From Wenzhouxiangella sp. (GTDB lineage Bacteria; Pseudomonadota; Gammaproteobacteria; Xanthomonadales; Wenzhouxiangellaceae), in assembly GCA_007131235.1 (NCBI GenBank), contig SLQY01000011.1, positions 1 through 44,190 of the forward strand: a stretch of 44,190 nt of DNA, in the 5' to 3' direction. Both the position numbers and the translations under genes were made by a program. The notes beneath the pieces were generated by a model, which saw nothing but the letters and a program-made list of their open reading frames with translations, was not told the origin of the DNA and did no database searches. Position 1 is the stretch's first letter, and each line of letters opens with the position of its first letter. Shown here piece by piece: positions 21,831 to 34,345 of the stretch.

Positions 21831-24800
21831 TCAATCGACCGGCGCAGGCGGCCCGATGATGGCCTCTTCGCCAGCTTCGTCAGTCACCCGGGCCTGGACC
21901 AGCTCGATGAGCGGGTCATCCCAGGAACCGGTGACGGAATAGCGCGCCTCGGCAATGCCGCGCAACGGGCGCTCGAGCAGGGTTCGCAAGACCAGTCCGG
22001 CGGCCGCACCGGCCGGACCACCGGCCAGCACCCCGATCAGCGGCAGGGTTGCGCCGAGACCGGGCTCGACCACGATGATCTGATCATACTCGCGCGCTGC
22101 CATGTCGGTGTCACCGGTGATCGTGATATTGGCCGCCGGCGCCGTAATTTCCAAGCCATCGGTGCGCGCGAAACCTGCCGCCAGGTCGAACCGGCCTTCA
22201 ATCTGGTCGAACTTGAAGCCGGCGCCAAAGACATCGCGAAAATCAAGCATCAGCCGGCGCGGAATGGCGGTAAAACTGGCCAGCCCGAGCAAACGACCCG
22301 CCCCGGGTCGGGCCTCGGGAATGGCGCCATCGTTGATCCGGAGATCCAGGCTGCCACTGAGCCGACCGAGGGAAAAATCCATCGGCGCACCCGGCCAGCG
22401 CACGTCCAGATCCACCTGGGCACGGCTGGCCAGGAGTCCGGATTCGTAGCCCGCCGACTGCAGCAGACCACTGAGATCGGCAGTACTCAGGCGGCCGTGA
22501 AATTCACTCTGGAGACGCTGTTCGCGCTCGACCCAGCGGCCACGACCGTGGAGGCGCAGATCCGGGCCGGAAATATCGATCAGCTCGACTTCCATACCGT
22601 CGACGGCGGCATGCGCCTCCAGGCGCGCGCGTCCAAGGTCAAGCTCCCCCCAGCGCAGGGATTCGATGAACAGATGCAGCGGCGGCAGGCCAAGCGGACT
22701 GCGGGTCGAGGTCTGGGCACTGAGCGGTTGCAGCCCCAGCTCGGCGGCAACGGGCTCCGGATCGACAGGTGCCAGGCGCAAGCGCTCGAGGTCGGCGACC
22801 AGGACGCGGCCCGAATCCAGCGGCACCGGCACGGTGATCCGGCCGGCCATACGCTCGCTGTCGAGCAACAGCTGCCAGGCCAGCTCATCCCGGTCGAGAG
22901 ACAGGGACAGGTCATCGAGTTCCAGCCCGAGTGCCTCTACCCGGTCAAGCTGAAGCTGGATATCGACGCTGGCGGCAGCCCCGGGGTGCGCCTCGTTCTC
23001 GCCCAGCAGCTCGAACCAGTCGGTCAAGGCCAGCTCGGCCAGGCGACCGCGCACGATCAGGCCATTCGACGCCGGCAGATCCGGCACGGCATGATCCAGG
23101 CCAATGGCCAGGGCCCAGTTTCCGTCCGCCAGTCGCCAGTTCGCATCGGCCATGGATTCGATCTCCAGGCTTCCTGCCTGACCGTTTTCATCGACCAGCA
23201 CCTGCAGGGCCAGCGGCCATGCTTGCGCGGCCGGCTTGGTCATCGGTGCTGGAAGATCGAGCGCCAGGCCGCGCAGGTCACTGGACAAGCTGATGCCAAG
23301 TCCACCACCATCACGACCAGTCACCAGCAGCTCGAAACGGCTCTGGCCGCTGGCATGCAAAGCCTGCTCGGCCAGTCCGGGGAACCACGGCAGCGGGTTG
23401 ATGGTTCCGACCAGGCGCAGCCAGGCCGGTGCATCGAACGCTGCCTCAAGCGCCATCGGCCAGGATTGATCGCCAACTTGAACTTCTAGTTCATCTGCGC
23501 TCAGGCGCCGGCGATCGAACTCGGCCCTGCCGCTCAGCCCATCCACGCCCAGGCCCACGCCTGGCAGCGCCAGGCGCGTTCTGTCGAGGTCGACGATGCC
23601 GTCCATCGACCAGGTCTCCATATCGCGGAAAGGCAGGCCCAGATCAAGCGCAATGGCGGCCGGACCGGACCAGCGCGTCGTCTCGATAACGCCGGTGAAG
23701 CCATCCACCGGCATCTCTGCCAGCAGCGCAGCGACCTCGGCTGCCTCGGCCCGCGATGCCACCAGGGACAGCGCCAGGGTCGGTTCGGTCAGGTCCGGAA
23801 TATCCAGATCAGCCCGGTCAACGGCGACCGCGCCCAGGCTGGACTGCTCGAGCTGGGCCGATAGCGAACGCCCCAGAAACTGGGCCTGCCCGGCCAATCC
23901 GCCGGCCCTGGGCCAGTCCGGCCAATAGTCGATGTCCACGCCCTCGAACGCCACCTCGGCCTGGAAGTCACCGGGTTGGATATCGCGTGCCAGTTTGCCG
24001 GCGCGCATGTGCAAAACAACATACCCGCTCGCCTGCTCGACCCAGCCCAGCGACTGCTCCAGCCAGTCCATCGCGGCCTCGGGAACAAAGCGAGGCGGCA
24101 AGTAAGGCCTTGGATCGACCTCGGCCACGCGCTGCGCGTCAATGGAAAAATCAAGAAAGGGCCGGCCCTCCCAGAGCAGAATCCAGCCGTCGACGCTGCC
24201 GCTGGCAAAAGCCGTCTGAATACTGACCTGGTCCAGCTCCATGGCCTGGGGCGACAGCAATATTCGACCACCGATCGCCTCCAGCGCTACCGTGGGCTCG
24301 AACAGTATCGGCCAGACCACCTGGGGCTGCCCGCCCGGCATCAGCACGGCACGGTCACCGGACAGCGCCAGTGCCAGGTCCAGGCCGGTCAGCTGAGGCA
24401 ACGGATCCGGAAGTTCGAGCGACAGCCCCTGGATTTCACCGCGCAAGGCGTGCAGGCTGCCGTTGGGCTGCAATGCCAGTTCCAGGTCGACCACGCGGCC
24501 ATCGGCATGGGTCGGCATGGCCGGCCAGCGTGCCAGCCAGGGCAGAACAAGCGCGTGCAGGGCGCCAAGATCCAGCTCGTCGACGGCCAGGGCGATGACC
24601 GAGTCTTTCAACCCCAAGGCAACACCACGGGCCAGGCTGACCGCCTCGTCCCGGCCCGTGTAAAGGCGCACCAGCTCGATCTGATTGATCTCCGATGCGC
24701 TGCTCAGCACCAGCTCGGCCCCAACCCGATCGCTGCCCAGGCCCGCATCCATCAGCGACAAGTCGAGATCAACCCGAGCACCTTCGTCCACCGACCACCT

Positions 24801-25574
24801 GGCCCACCCTTCAACCGAAGCGCGGGCCGACTCAGGCAGGCCATCGGCACCCAGCCACTGCGACGGCACCAGTTCATCGCCAAGCAGCCAGGCTCGGGCT
24901 TCACGCCAGCGCCCGTCGGGATGGTCGACACCCAGGGCAAAGCGAAGGCCGGGCCCGGACTCTTGATCGGGCTCGAGCAGCCCCTGAACCTCGGTACGCG
25001 GCCCGCGTCGCCGGATTTCCCCTTCAACCAGGCGGGCGCCAAACGCGGGCTGATTGGCCGGCCTGACGGTCAGGCTGGCATCCCGGACCAGCAAGTCACC
25101 CGCTGGCACGACGTCACGGCCGTTGCGCTCACCCAGTGCGGCACCCCCTTCGAGCTCCAGACCCCAGTTGCCCTGTTGATCCTGGACCAGGACCAGGTCC
25201 AGGCCAAGCACCACGAGGCGAAACGGGTTGCGATCACCGCGCAATAAGTCGGGCAGGTGCAACTCCAGGCGAGTCTCGTCGATTTCCAGCAAGGCGGCAT
25301 CGGTTGGGCCCACTTCCAGGCCGAACAGGTGGACTTGCGGAGTCAGCCTCGGCCACTGGGCCTCGATCCTTTCAAGACGCACTTCCTGGCCGATGCGCTC
25401 GCCGATATGTAACGCCAGCCAGGGCCGCATTTCATCGGCATACGGGATCAGGGCGCGACCGATACCGACCAGCACGGCCGCGAGAATGATCACCACGGCG
25501 ATGGCCGTCAACAGCACGGCTCGCAGCGAGCCGAGCAGGGCACGAAAGCGGGAACGAGATGCTTGACCAGTCAA
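21831..25574 (-). CDS. yhdP: YhdP family (AsmA-like) envelope lipid-transport protein
   Basis: 1247 aa; N-terminal TM then repeated AsmA/DUF3971-like beta segments; adjacent to rng and tldD as in many gammaproteobacteria. Confidence 0.85.
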   Translation of the reverse strand: MTGQASRSRFRALLGSLRAVLLTAIAVVIILAAVLVGIGRALIPYADEMRPWLALHIGERIGQEVRLERIEAQWPRLTPQVHLFGLEVGPTDAALLEIDETRLELHLPDLLRGDRNPFRLVVLGLDLVLVQDQQGNWGLELEGGAALGERNGRDVVPAGDLLVRDASLTVRPANQPAFGARLVEGEIRRRGPRTEVQGLLEPDQESGPGLRFALGVDHPDGRWREARAWLLGDELVPSQWLGADGLPESARASVEGWARWSVDEGARVDLDLSLMDAGLGSDRVGAELVLSSASEINQIELVRLYTGRDEAVSLARGVALGLKDSVIALAVDELDLGALHALVLPWLARWPAMPTHADGRVVDLELALQPNGSLHALRGEIQGLSLELPDPLPQLTGLDLALALSGDRAVLMPGGQPQVVWPILFEPTVALEAIGGRILLSPQAMELDQVSIQTAFASGSVDGWILLWEGRPFLDFSIDAQRVAEVDPRPYLPPRFVPEAAMDWLEQSLGWVEQASGYVVLHMRAGKLARDIQPGDFQAEVAFEGVDIDYWPDWPRAGGLAGQAQFLGRSLSAQLEQSSLGAVAVDRADLDIPDLTEPTLALSLVASRAEAAEVAALLAEMPVDGFTGVIETTRWSGPAAIALDLGLPFRDMETWSMDGIVDLDRTRLALPGVGLGVDGLSGRAEFDRRRLSADELEVQVGDQSWPMALEAAFDAPAWLRLVGTINPLPWFPGLAEQALHASGQSRFELLVTGRDGGGLGISLSSDLRGLALDLPAPMTKPAAQAWPLALQVLVDENGQAGSLEIESMADANWRLADGNWALAIGLDHAVPDLPASNGLIVRGRLAELALTDWFELLGENEAHPGAAASVDIQLQLDRVEALGLELDDLSLSLDRDELAWQLLLDSERMAGRITVPVPLDSGRVLVADLERLRLAPVDPEPVAAELGLQPLSAQTSTRSPLGLPPLHLFIESLRWGELDLGRARLEAHAAVDGMEVELIDISGPDLRLHGRGRWVEREQRLQSEFHGRLSTADLSGLLQSAGYESGLLASRAQVDLDVRWPGAPMDFSLGRLSGSLDLRINDGAIPEARPGAGRLLGLASFTAIPRRLMLDFRDVFGAGFKFDQIEGRFDLAAGFARTDGLEITAPAANITITGDTDMAAREYDQIIVVEPGLGATLPLIGVLAGGPAGAAAGLVLRTLLERPLRGIAEARYSVTGSWDDPLIELVQARVTDEAGEEAIIGPPAPVD

Positions 25575-27043
25575 AGTAAAACGACGTCGAACTGTTCCTG
25601 ACCGTATTGTTCTTCTGGCTGAAACTGGATGCTGGTACCCAGTAGCTCGGTCAACTCGGCGATCGAGCGATGATGATCTTCGAGCATGCGATCGACCACG
25701 CCCGGCGCCGCCATGACCCGCAGCTGCCCGGTTTCGAACTGGCGCACGGCGCGCAATATCTCCCGGAAGATTTCCGAGCAGACGGTTTCGATGCTCTTGA
25801 CCCGGCCGCGCCCGTCACAGACCCGGCAAGGCTCGCACAGGCGATGCTCCAGGCTTTCGGTGGTGCGTTTGCGGGTCATCTCAACCAGGCCCAGCGGCGA
25901 AATCTCGGAAACCGAGCTGCGAGCATGGTCGCGGGCCAGCGCCCGTTGCAGGGTTCTGAGCACCTGGCGCTTGTGGTCGGCCTCGGTCATGTCGATGAAG
26001 TCGATGATGATGATGCCGCCGAGATTGCGCAGCCTGAGCTGGCGGGCGATGGCCTGGGCGGCCTCGAGGTTGGTCTTGTAGATGGTTTCTTCGAGATTGC
26101 GGAAACCGACGTAGGCACCGGTATTGACATCGACCGTGGTCATCGCTTCGGTCTGGTCAATCGACAGGTAGCCACCCGACTTGAGCGGCGTGGTGCGACT
26201 CAAGGCACGGTCTATTTCCTGCTCAACCCCGTAGAGATCGAACAGCGGCCCGTCGCCATCGTAGTACTCGATGCGCTCGACCCAGTCCGGGAAGAAATCG
26301 CTGGCAAACTTGCGGGCGCGCTGCCAGGTGGTGCGGTCATCGATGCGCACCTTGTCAATGCCTGCATGCATCAGGTCGCGCAGGGATCGATACGGCAGGG
26401 ACAAGTCCTCGTAGATGCATTGCCCAGCCTCGGCCGCCTGCATGGCCTGCTCGATACGAGACCACAGCCGACGCAGGTAATCCAGATCCTTGGCCAGGGC
26501 TTCGGCGACCACGCCCTCGGCATTGGTGCGCAGAATGAAACCGGCCCGGGTGGTTTCGCCGATCATCGCGCGCAGCATGTCCTTCAGGCGCTGCCGCTCT
26601 TCCTCGGCCTCGATTCTGACCGACACGCCCAGGCTGTCGACTTCCGGCAGCAGTACCAGGTAGCGGGACGGCACGCTCAGCTGAGTAGTCAGGCGCGCAC
26701 CCTTGCTGCCAAGCGGATCCTTGATCACCTGGACCAGCAGTTTCTGGCCCTGCCTGAGCAAATCGGTAATGGCCGGAGCCGGGGTCGGCTCGCCGTCTTC
26801 GCCCAGCTCCGGCTGACGTGGGGTAATGTCGTTGGCATGCAGGAAGGCGGTGCGCTCCAGCCCGACATTCACGAACGCGGCCTGCATGCCCGGCAACACC
26901 CGCTCGACACGGCCCATGTAGATGTTGCCCACGTAGCTGACATCGTTCTCGCGCTCCAGGTAAAGTTCCTGCAGCAAGCCGTTTTCAACCACGGCCACGC
27001 GGCTTTCGGTCAGGGTGACATTGATAAGAATTTCGTCGCTCAC
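25571..27043 (-). CDS. rng: Ribonuclease G
   Basis: 490 aa; VGNIYMGRVERVLPGMQAAFVNVG S1 region, GGIIIIDFIDM, CEPCRVCDGRGRVKS zinc link. Confidence 0.95.
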   Translation of the reverse strand: MSDEILINVTLTESRVAVVENGLLQELYLERENDVSYVGNIYMGRVERVLPGMQAAFVNVGLERTAFLHANDITPRQPELGEDGEPTPAPAITDLLRQGQKLLVQVIKDPLGSKGARLTTQLSVPSRYLVLLPEVDSLGVSVRIEAEEERQRLKDMLRAMIGETTRAGFILRTNAEGVVAEALAKDLDYLRRLWSRIEQAMQAAEAGQCIYEDLSLPYRSLRDLMHAGIDKVRIDDRTTWQRARKFASDFFPDWVERIEYYDGDGPLFDLYGVEQEIDRALSRTTPLKSGGYLSIDQTEAMTTVDVNTGAYVGFRNLEETIYKTNLEAAQAIARQLRLRNLGGIIIIDFIDMTEADHKRQVLRTLQRALARDHARSSVSEISPLGLVEMTRKRTTESLEHRLCEPCRVCDGRGRVKSIETVCSEIFREILRAVRQFETGQLRVMAAPGVVDRMLEDHHRSIAELTELLGTSIQFQPEEQYGQEQFDVVLL

Positions 27044-27140
27044 GGGCCTGTCTGAAAATCAATCCGGGCAAGCATAGCACTTCATCAAGCGCTACCATTG
27101 ATAACCCGGCTCAGACCCCGAAACCCTGGCAGGATTCCCC

Positions 27141-27701
27141 TTGATACTAGCTTCCGCCTCACCGCGCCGCCGCGAGCTGCTGACCGTCTTCGACATCCCG
27201 TTTCGTGTGGTACCTGCCGATATCAACGAAGATCGGCTGGCTCAGGAATCCGCCACCGACTACGTCAGGCGCATTGCACTGCAAAAAGCGCTGACCGTGG
27301 CCACAACCCACCCCGGCGAATTCGTCCTGGGCTCGGACACCGCGGTCGTGGTCGACGGCTCCCCCCTGGGCAAACCCGCCGACGCCGACCAGGCTCGATC
27401 CATGCTGCGCACCTTGTCGGGACGCTGCCATGACGTCCTGTCCGCGGTTGCCCTGGTCTGTCCCAACGGTCGCCACCTGCAGCGCCTGAGTACCACCGAG
27501 GTCGAGTTCAACCAGCTACCAGAGGGCTGGATCGAAAGCTACATCGCCTCCGGCGACCCGATGGACAAGGCCGGTGCCTACGGAATACAGAACCAGGCCG
27601 GCATCTGGATCCGCCGCATCAGCGGCAGCTACAGCGGCGTCGTTGGCCTGCCCCTGTTCGAAACCGGCGCCCTGCTCCGCGAAGCCGGTTTACTGGACTA
27701 A
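27141..27701 (+). CDS. Maf family nucleoside triphosphate pyrophosphatase
   Basis: 186 aa from TTG start; LASASPRRRELL, GSDTAVVVDG, YSGVVGLPLFE. Confidence 0.92.
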   Translation: MILASASPRRRELLTVFDIPFRVVPADINEDRLAQESATDYVRRIALQKALTVATTHPGEFVLGSDTAVVVDGSPLGKPADADQARSMLRTLSGRCHDVLSAVALVCPNGRHLQRLSTTEVEFNQLPEGWIESYIASGDPMDKAGAYGIQNQAGIWIRRISGSYSGVVGLPLFETGALLREAGLLD

Positions 27702-27742
27702 CAAACCGAAGCCTGGCGCACGGGCGACAAGACAAAAAACCT

Positions 27743-27830
27743 GGGAACCACCGAAGACACCGAAAACACCGAATTGATTTTTTCCTCCTTCGGTGTCTTC
27801 GGTGTCTTCGGTGGTTCCCTTGTTTTTTCA
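27743..27830. terminator. Probable bidirectional Rho-independent terminator between convergent maf and rlmH, built from 9-mer repeats
   Basis: 31-nt arms 27743-27773 (GGGAACCACCGAAGACACCGAAAACACCGAA) and 27789-27819 (TTCGGTGTCTTCGGTGTCTTCGGTGGTTCCC), one mismatch; TTGTTTTTT follows on plus, GTTTTTTGTC on minus. Confidence 0.75.
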
Positions 27831-27873
27831 GCAGTTGGCCAGCTAACGGAGCCGAAGCTTCTGCAAGAAAAAC

Positions 27874-28335
27874 TCACGCCCGGTGGTAAGGATGCCCGGA
27901 CAGGATGGTGGTGGCGCGGTAGAGCTGTTCGGCGACCATGATTCGGATCAGCATGTGGGGAAAGACGGCCGGGCCGAATGACCAGCGCTGACGGCTGCGG
28001 TTCAATAGGTTGGCGTCCAGGCCATTGGCGCCGCCGATGACGAAGCAGACCGGATCGCCATCGTGCTGCCAGTCGGCCAGGTGTTTGGCCAGGTGTTCGG
28101 TGGACCAGGACTTGCCGCCGCCGTGCAAGGCGATCAGCCGGGCGCGTTCAGGCAGCCTGGCGAGCAGGCGTTCGGCTTCGACTTTGGACTCCTGACCCGG
28201 ATGAGAGCGCCCGGCCACCGGTACTTCAACGAGTTTCAGCGGCAGGTGCGGCGGCATGCGCCGGGCATACTCGTTCCAGCCAGCAGCCACCCAGTCGGAC
28301 ATGCGCGTGCCAACGCCGGCAACGACCAGATCCAC
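27874..28335 (-). CDS. rlmH: 23S rRNA (pseudouridine1915-N3)-methyltransferase RlmH
   Basis: FVIGGANGLDANLLNRSRQRWSFGPAVFPHMLIRIMVAEQLYRA; GTG start at 28335 inferred just after the rsfS stop. Confidence 0.93.
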   Translation of the reverse strand: MDLVVAGVGTRMSDWVAAGWNEYARRMPPHLPLKLVEVPVAGRSHPGQESKVEAERLLARLPERARLIALHGGGKSWSTEHLAKHLADWQHDGDPVCFVIGGANGLDANLLNRSRQRWSFGPAVFPHMLIRIMVAEQLYRATTILSGHPYHRA

Positions 28336-28345
28336 TGCGCAACGC

Positions 28346-28711
28346 TCAGGCCTGGGCCGAACGCGTGGCTGGTGGCGCACTCCAGAGCTTTTCGAGGTTG
28401 TAGAAGGCCCGGGTTTGCGGCAGCATCAGGTGCACGACCACATCGGCCAGGTCAACCAGGACCCATTCGGCCTCCCGGTCTCCCTCGACACCGAGCGGCT
28501 TGACGCCAGCCGCCTTGGCCCGCTCGACCAGTCGATCGGCCATGGCCTTGACCTGGCGGGTCGAATTGCCGCTGGCAACCAGCATGAAATCGGCGAAGCT
28601 GGACCGATCGCGAAGATCGATAATCTGAATGTCCTCGGCTTTTGCATCTTCGAGGACGGCGTGGGCGAGATCCCGGAGTGATCCGGATTCGACAATCGTG
28701 GATTCGTTCAA
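28346..28711 (-). CDS. rsfS: Ribosome silencing factor RsfS
   Basis: 121 aa; DIQIIDLRDRSSFADFMLVASGNSTRQVKAMAD...WVLVDLADVVVHLMLPQTRAFYNLEKLW. Confidence 0.95.
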   Translation of the reverse strand: MNESTIVESGSLRDLAHAVLEDAKAEDIQIIDLRDRSSFADFMLVASGNSTRQVKAMADRLVERAKAAGVKPLGVEGDREAEWVLVDLADVVVHLMLPQTRAFYNLEKLWSAPPATRSAQA

Positions 28712-28742
28712 GTATCCGTTCTAAGGGTGACCTGCCGCTAGT

Positions 28743-29408
28743 CTATACCTTTTTGCGGCGGCTTTCATTGCAGCCATAAAGTCCGTGCTTGCGGATGTAG
28801 GCCAGCACAGTGGCCGGCAACAGGAATCGGGGATCGCGACCGACCGCCAACTGGCGCCGGATATCGGTGGACGAAATGGCCAGCTGGGTCACTTCGACGT
28901 GGCGCACGCGCCCGGCCGGTTGCCCCATCAGGTCGCGGGTCCGCTGCACCCGCCGTTCCTTGAACATCTCGCCAAGATCGTTCGGGTAGCGCGGACGACT
29001 GCGCGGACGAGTCATCACCACCAGGTGGGCCAGGTCGAACAGTTCGCGCCAGCGGTGCCAGCGGTTCAGACCATTGGCGGCGTCCTGACCCAGGCACAGC
29101 AAAATAGGCGCATCGCCCACTTCGGCCCGGATGCTGGCCAGCGTGTCGACCATGAACGACGGCCCGTCCCGGCGCACCTCGCGCTCGTCCACGGTCAGGT
29201 CCGGGTATGGTGCCAGGGCCAGCTCCAGCATGGCCAGACGATGGTAGGCATCGGCCCAGGTACCCTCGCGATGCGGCGGATGCCCGGCCGGCAACAGGCG
29301 AAAATCGCTGACCTTGAGTCGCTCCGCGACCTCGGCGGCGGCGCGCAGATGGCCGTAGTGCACCGGGTCGAAGGTGCCGCCGAAAACGGCAACGGCCCGG
29401 TTCTTCAT
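28743..29408 (-). CDS. nadD: Nicotinate-nucleotide adenylyltransferase
   Basis: FGGTFDPVHYGHLRAA, ISSTDIRRQL; start at MKNRAVAVFGG, overlapping the holA stop. Confidence 0.95.
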   Translation of the reverse strand: MKNRAVAVFGGTFDPVHYGHLRAAAEVAERLKVSDFRLLPAGHPPHREGTWADAYHRLAMLELALAPYPDLTVDEREVRRDGPSFMVDTLASIRAEVGDAPILLCLGQDAANGLNRWHRWRELFDLAHLVVMTRPRSRPRYPNDLGEMFKERRVQRTRDLMGQPAGRVRHVEVTQLAISSTDIRRQLAVGRDPRFLLPATVLAYIRKHGLYGCNESRRKKV

Positions 29409-30424
29409 GCGGCCACCCGGCCGGGCCGACCGGCCAGATCGACGCACAAACGCTCCAGGTTGAGCCAGAATTCATCGCGCTGATTTGATTTTGACATGCG
29501 ATCCAGGTCCGACAAACGAGCCAGCGCCTGGCGCACGCGCGCCGGGCCAACCCGGCCCGCGGCCGACTCCAGGCCCTGGCGGCGGCTAGGCCAGACCTTG
29601 AGCTTTTCCATCGCGCGCTGAGCCGGCATCTGACGGCACAGGGCCTGGAAGGCCTCGACCTGCATCAACTCCCTGGCCAGGGCACCCACGACCAGCGGCA
29701 TCGGCGTGGCGCCATCATCCAGGCCGCGAATGCAGCGCACGCTGGCTCCAGCCTGTCCGCTCATGACCAGTTCGACCAGGCGGAAAGCATCGAATCGGGC
29801 GCTGTCAGCCACGGCCTCCTTGAGCTGGGCCAGGTTGAGCTGACTGCCGCGACCGTAAAGCAACGCCAGGCGCTCGACCTCCTGCGCTGCGGCCAGCAGA
29901 TTGCCTTCGAGGCGATCGGCCATGAAGGCCGCGGCGGCATCGTCTGCGCTGATGCCGCGCGAGCGCATCCGGGCCCGAATCCAGGCCGGCAGGCGATGCG
30001 GCTTGATGCTCCAGCAAGGGACAAACACGCCGGCTTTTTCGACATCGCGAAACCAGGCCGTTTTTTCACTGGCCATTTCCCAGGCCTGGCACTTGATCAG
30101 CAGAATGTCGTCGTGCTGGCCGGCCGCCCACTCACGCAAGGCCGCCCCGCCCTCGCGCCCCGGCTTGCCACTGGGCAGACGCAGTTCGATCAGGCGGCGG
30201 GTTGCAAACAGCGACAGGTTGTCGCTTGCCGACCCAAACTGGCTCCAGTCATAGCGCCCATCAGCATCGATCACGACCCGTTCAGCGACGTCGGCCGAGC
30301 GCGCTGCCCGGCGGATGGCATCGCAGGACTCTTCGACCAGCAACAGCTCGGGTCCGGCCACCAGGTAGATCGCGTCGACACCCTTGTCCAGGTGGGCCGC
30401 CAGCTTTTCCGGGAACAGTTTCAT
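29405..30424 (-). CDS. holA: DNA polymerase III subunit delta
   Basis: 339 aa HolA-like; position between lptE and nadD. Confidence 0.92.
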   Translation of the reverse strand: MKLFPEKLAAHLDKGVDAIYLVAGPELLLVEESCDAIRRAARSADVAERVVIDADGRYDWSQFGSASDNLSLFATRRLIELRLPSGKPGREGGAALREWAAGQHDDILLIKCQAWEMASEKTAWFRDVEKAGVFVPCWSIKPHRLPAWIRARMRSRGISADDAAAAFMADRLEGNLLAAAQEVERLALLYGRGSQLNLAQLKEAVADSARFDAFRLVELVMSGQAGASVRCIRGLDDGATPMPLVVGALARELMQVEAFQALCRQMPAQRAMEKLKVWPSRRQGLESAAGRVGPARVRQALARLSDLDRMSKSNQRDEFWLNLERLCVDLAGRPGRVAA

Positions 30425-30431
30425 CGCCCTG

Positions 30432-30910
30432 TCAGATCGACTCCAGGCGTCTGAGCATGCGGGCTGCCATGGCCTGGCGCAGGTCGTTGCGAAGAAACTC
30501 CTCTTCCCGACTCGCGGCCAGGATTTCCTGCTCGTCGAAGCTGTACTCTCGGGTCAGGCGCAGCGTCTCGCGAGCAATCAACACCTCGCCATCGCCGTCC
30601 AGCAGTTCGAATTCGACATCGAAAATCAGCAGGAACTCGCGGACCCGGGCCCCGGCCGCGATGGTCAGCGCCTCGCTACGCAGTCGCTCGGCGTGGATGC
30701 GCAGTTCAGCCGCGCCGTCAACGGGGGTGCTGTGCAGATCGACCCCATTGGCTCTCAGCACCAGGCCCAGTTCGCGAATGAAGGCGGTGCTGTCGTCCGC
30801 TGTCACCAACCAGGTCTGGTCCATCACCGGCGGCAGGCGTGCATCACCGCGCAGCTGGAAGCCACAGCCTGCCAGGCTGACAATCAAGATACCCAGGATC
30901 AGCGCGCGCA

Positions 30911-30911
<1 letters not shown>
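30432..30911 (-). CDS. lptE: LPS-assembly lipoprotein LptE
   Basis: 159 aa; lipobox VSLAGCGFQLRG; between leuS and holA. Confidence 0.93.
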
Positions 30912-33595
<2,684 letters not shown>

Positions 33596-34120
33596 TTAGT
33601 CGGTTTCGTCGTCTTCGTCTTCGCTGAATTCGACCTCATCGAGCTCGCGCCAGGCCGCTTCAGCCTGTTCCCGCAGGGACTTGGTTGCTTCACGCGCTTC
33701 GGCCCAGGCATCCTCGGTAAAGTCGCTGGCCTCTTCCCAGGCCATGGCAGCACGATCACGGGCGCGCTCGGCAGCTTCGCGGGATCGCTCCCAGGCATCG
33801 CGGCTGCCGCTCTCGGCCGCTTCAGCGGCCTGTTCGGCCAGTTCGCGAGCCTCGCGGGCCAGACGTTCTGCCCGTTCCCACAGCCGCTCGACGCCGCTGT
33901 CCATCTGTTCGGTCCCATCGGCCAGGAGATCAGCGATCTCGGCCTCGGCTGCTTCGGCCTGTTCAGCCGCGTCCTCGAACACGTCGGTCATGTCATCTTC
34001 AACGGCCGCAGCGCTGTCATCGACCGCTTCGTCCATATCGGTGGCATCGTCATCGCGCTGGCAACCGGTCAGGACCAGGGCCATCAACATCACAAGCAAA
34101 ATCAGATAACGCATGGTCAA
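33596..34120 (-). CDS. Acidic, Ala/Glu-rich predicted lipoprotein with coiled-coil character
   Basis: 174 aa; lipobox LVLTGCQRDDD; A/E/R-rich helical repeat; acidic C-terminus. Confidence 0.7.
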   Translation of the reverse strand: MTMRYLILLVMLMALVLTGCQRDDDATDMDEAVDDSAAAVEDDMTDVFEDAAEQAEAAEAEIADLLADGTEQMDSGVERLWERAERLAREARELAEQAAEAAESGSRDAWERSREAAERARDRAAMAWEEASDFTEDAWAEAREATKSLREQAEAAWRELDEVEFSEDEDDETD

Positions 34121-34345
34121 CTCCTAGGCTGAATGCAGGTCTTGGAACTCGCCATTATGCCCAAAAGCCGGTCGGGTGAGCCGAGGAATAACGCGATTGG
34201 CCGGGAACCGGAACACTTCTCGGTTGCTCGCGGGGCTGGACGCTGGCTGTTCCAGCTCGACAGACAAGCTGCCGGCGCAAGGACCTGGATGGTCACACCG
34301 GCGTTGTTATACTCGGATGCGTTGGTATTCATCAGGCTTTTTGAA

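Noticed and set aside
21345-23489. 714-aa plus-strand ORF antisense to tldD/yhdP
   Set aside because: Antisense to recognisable genes; no domain signature
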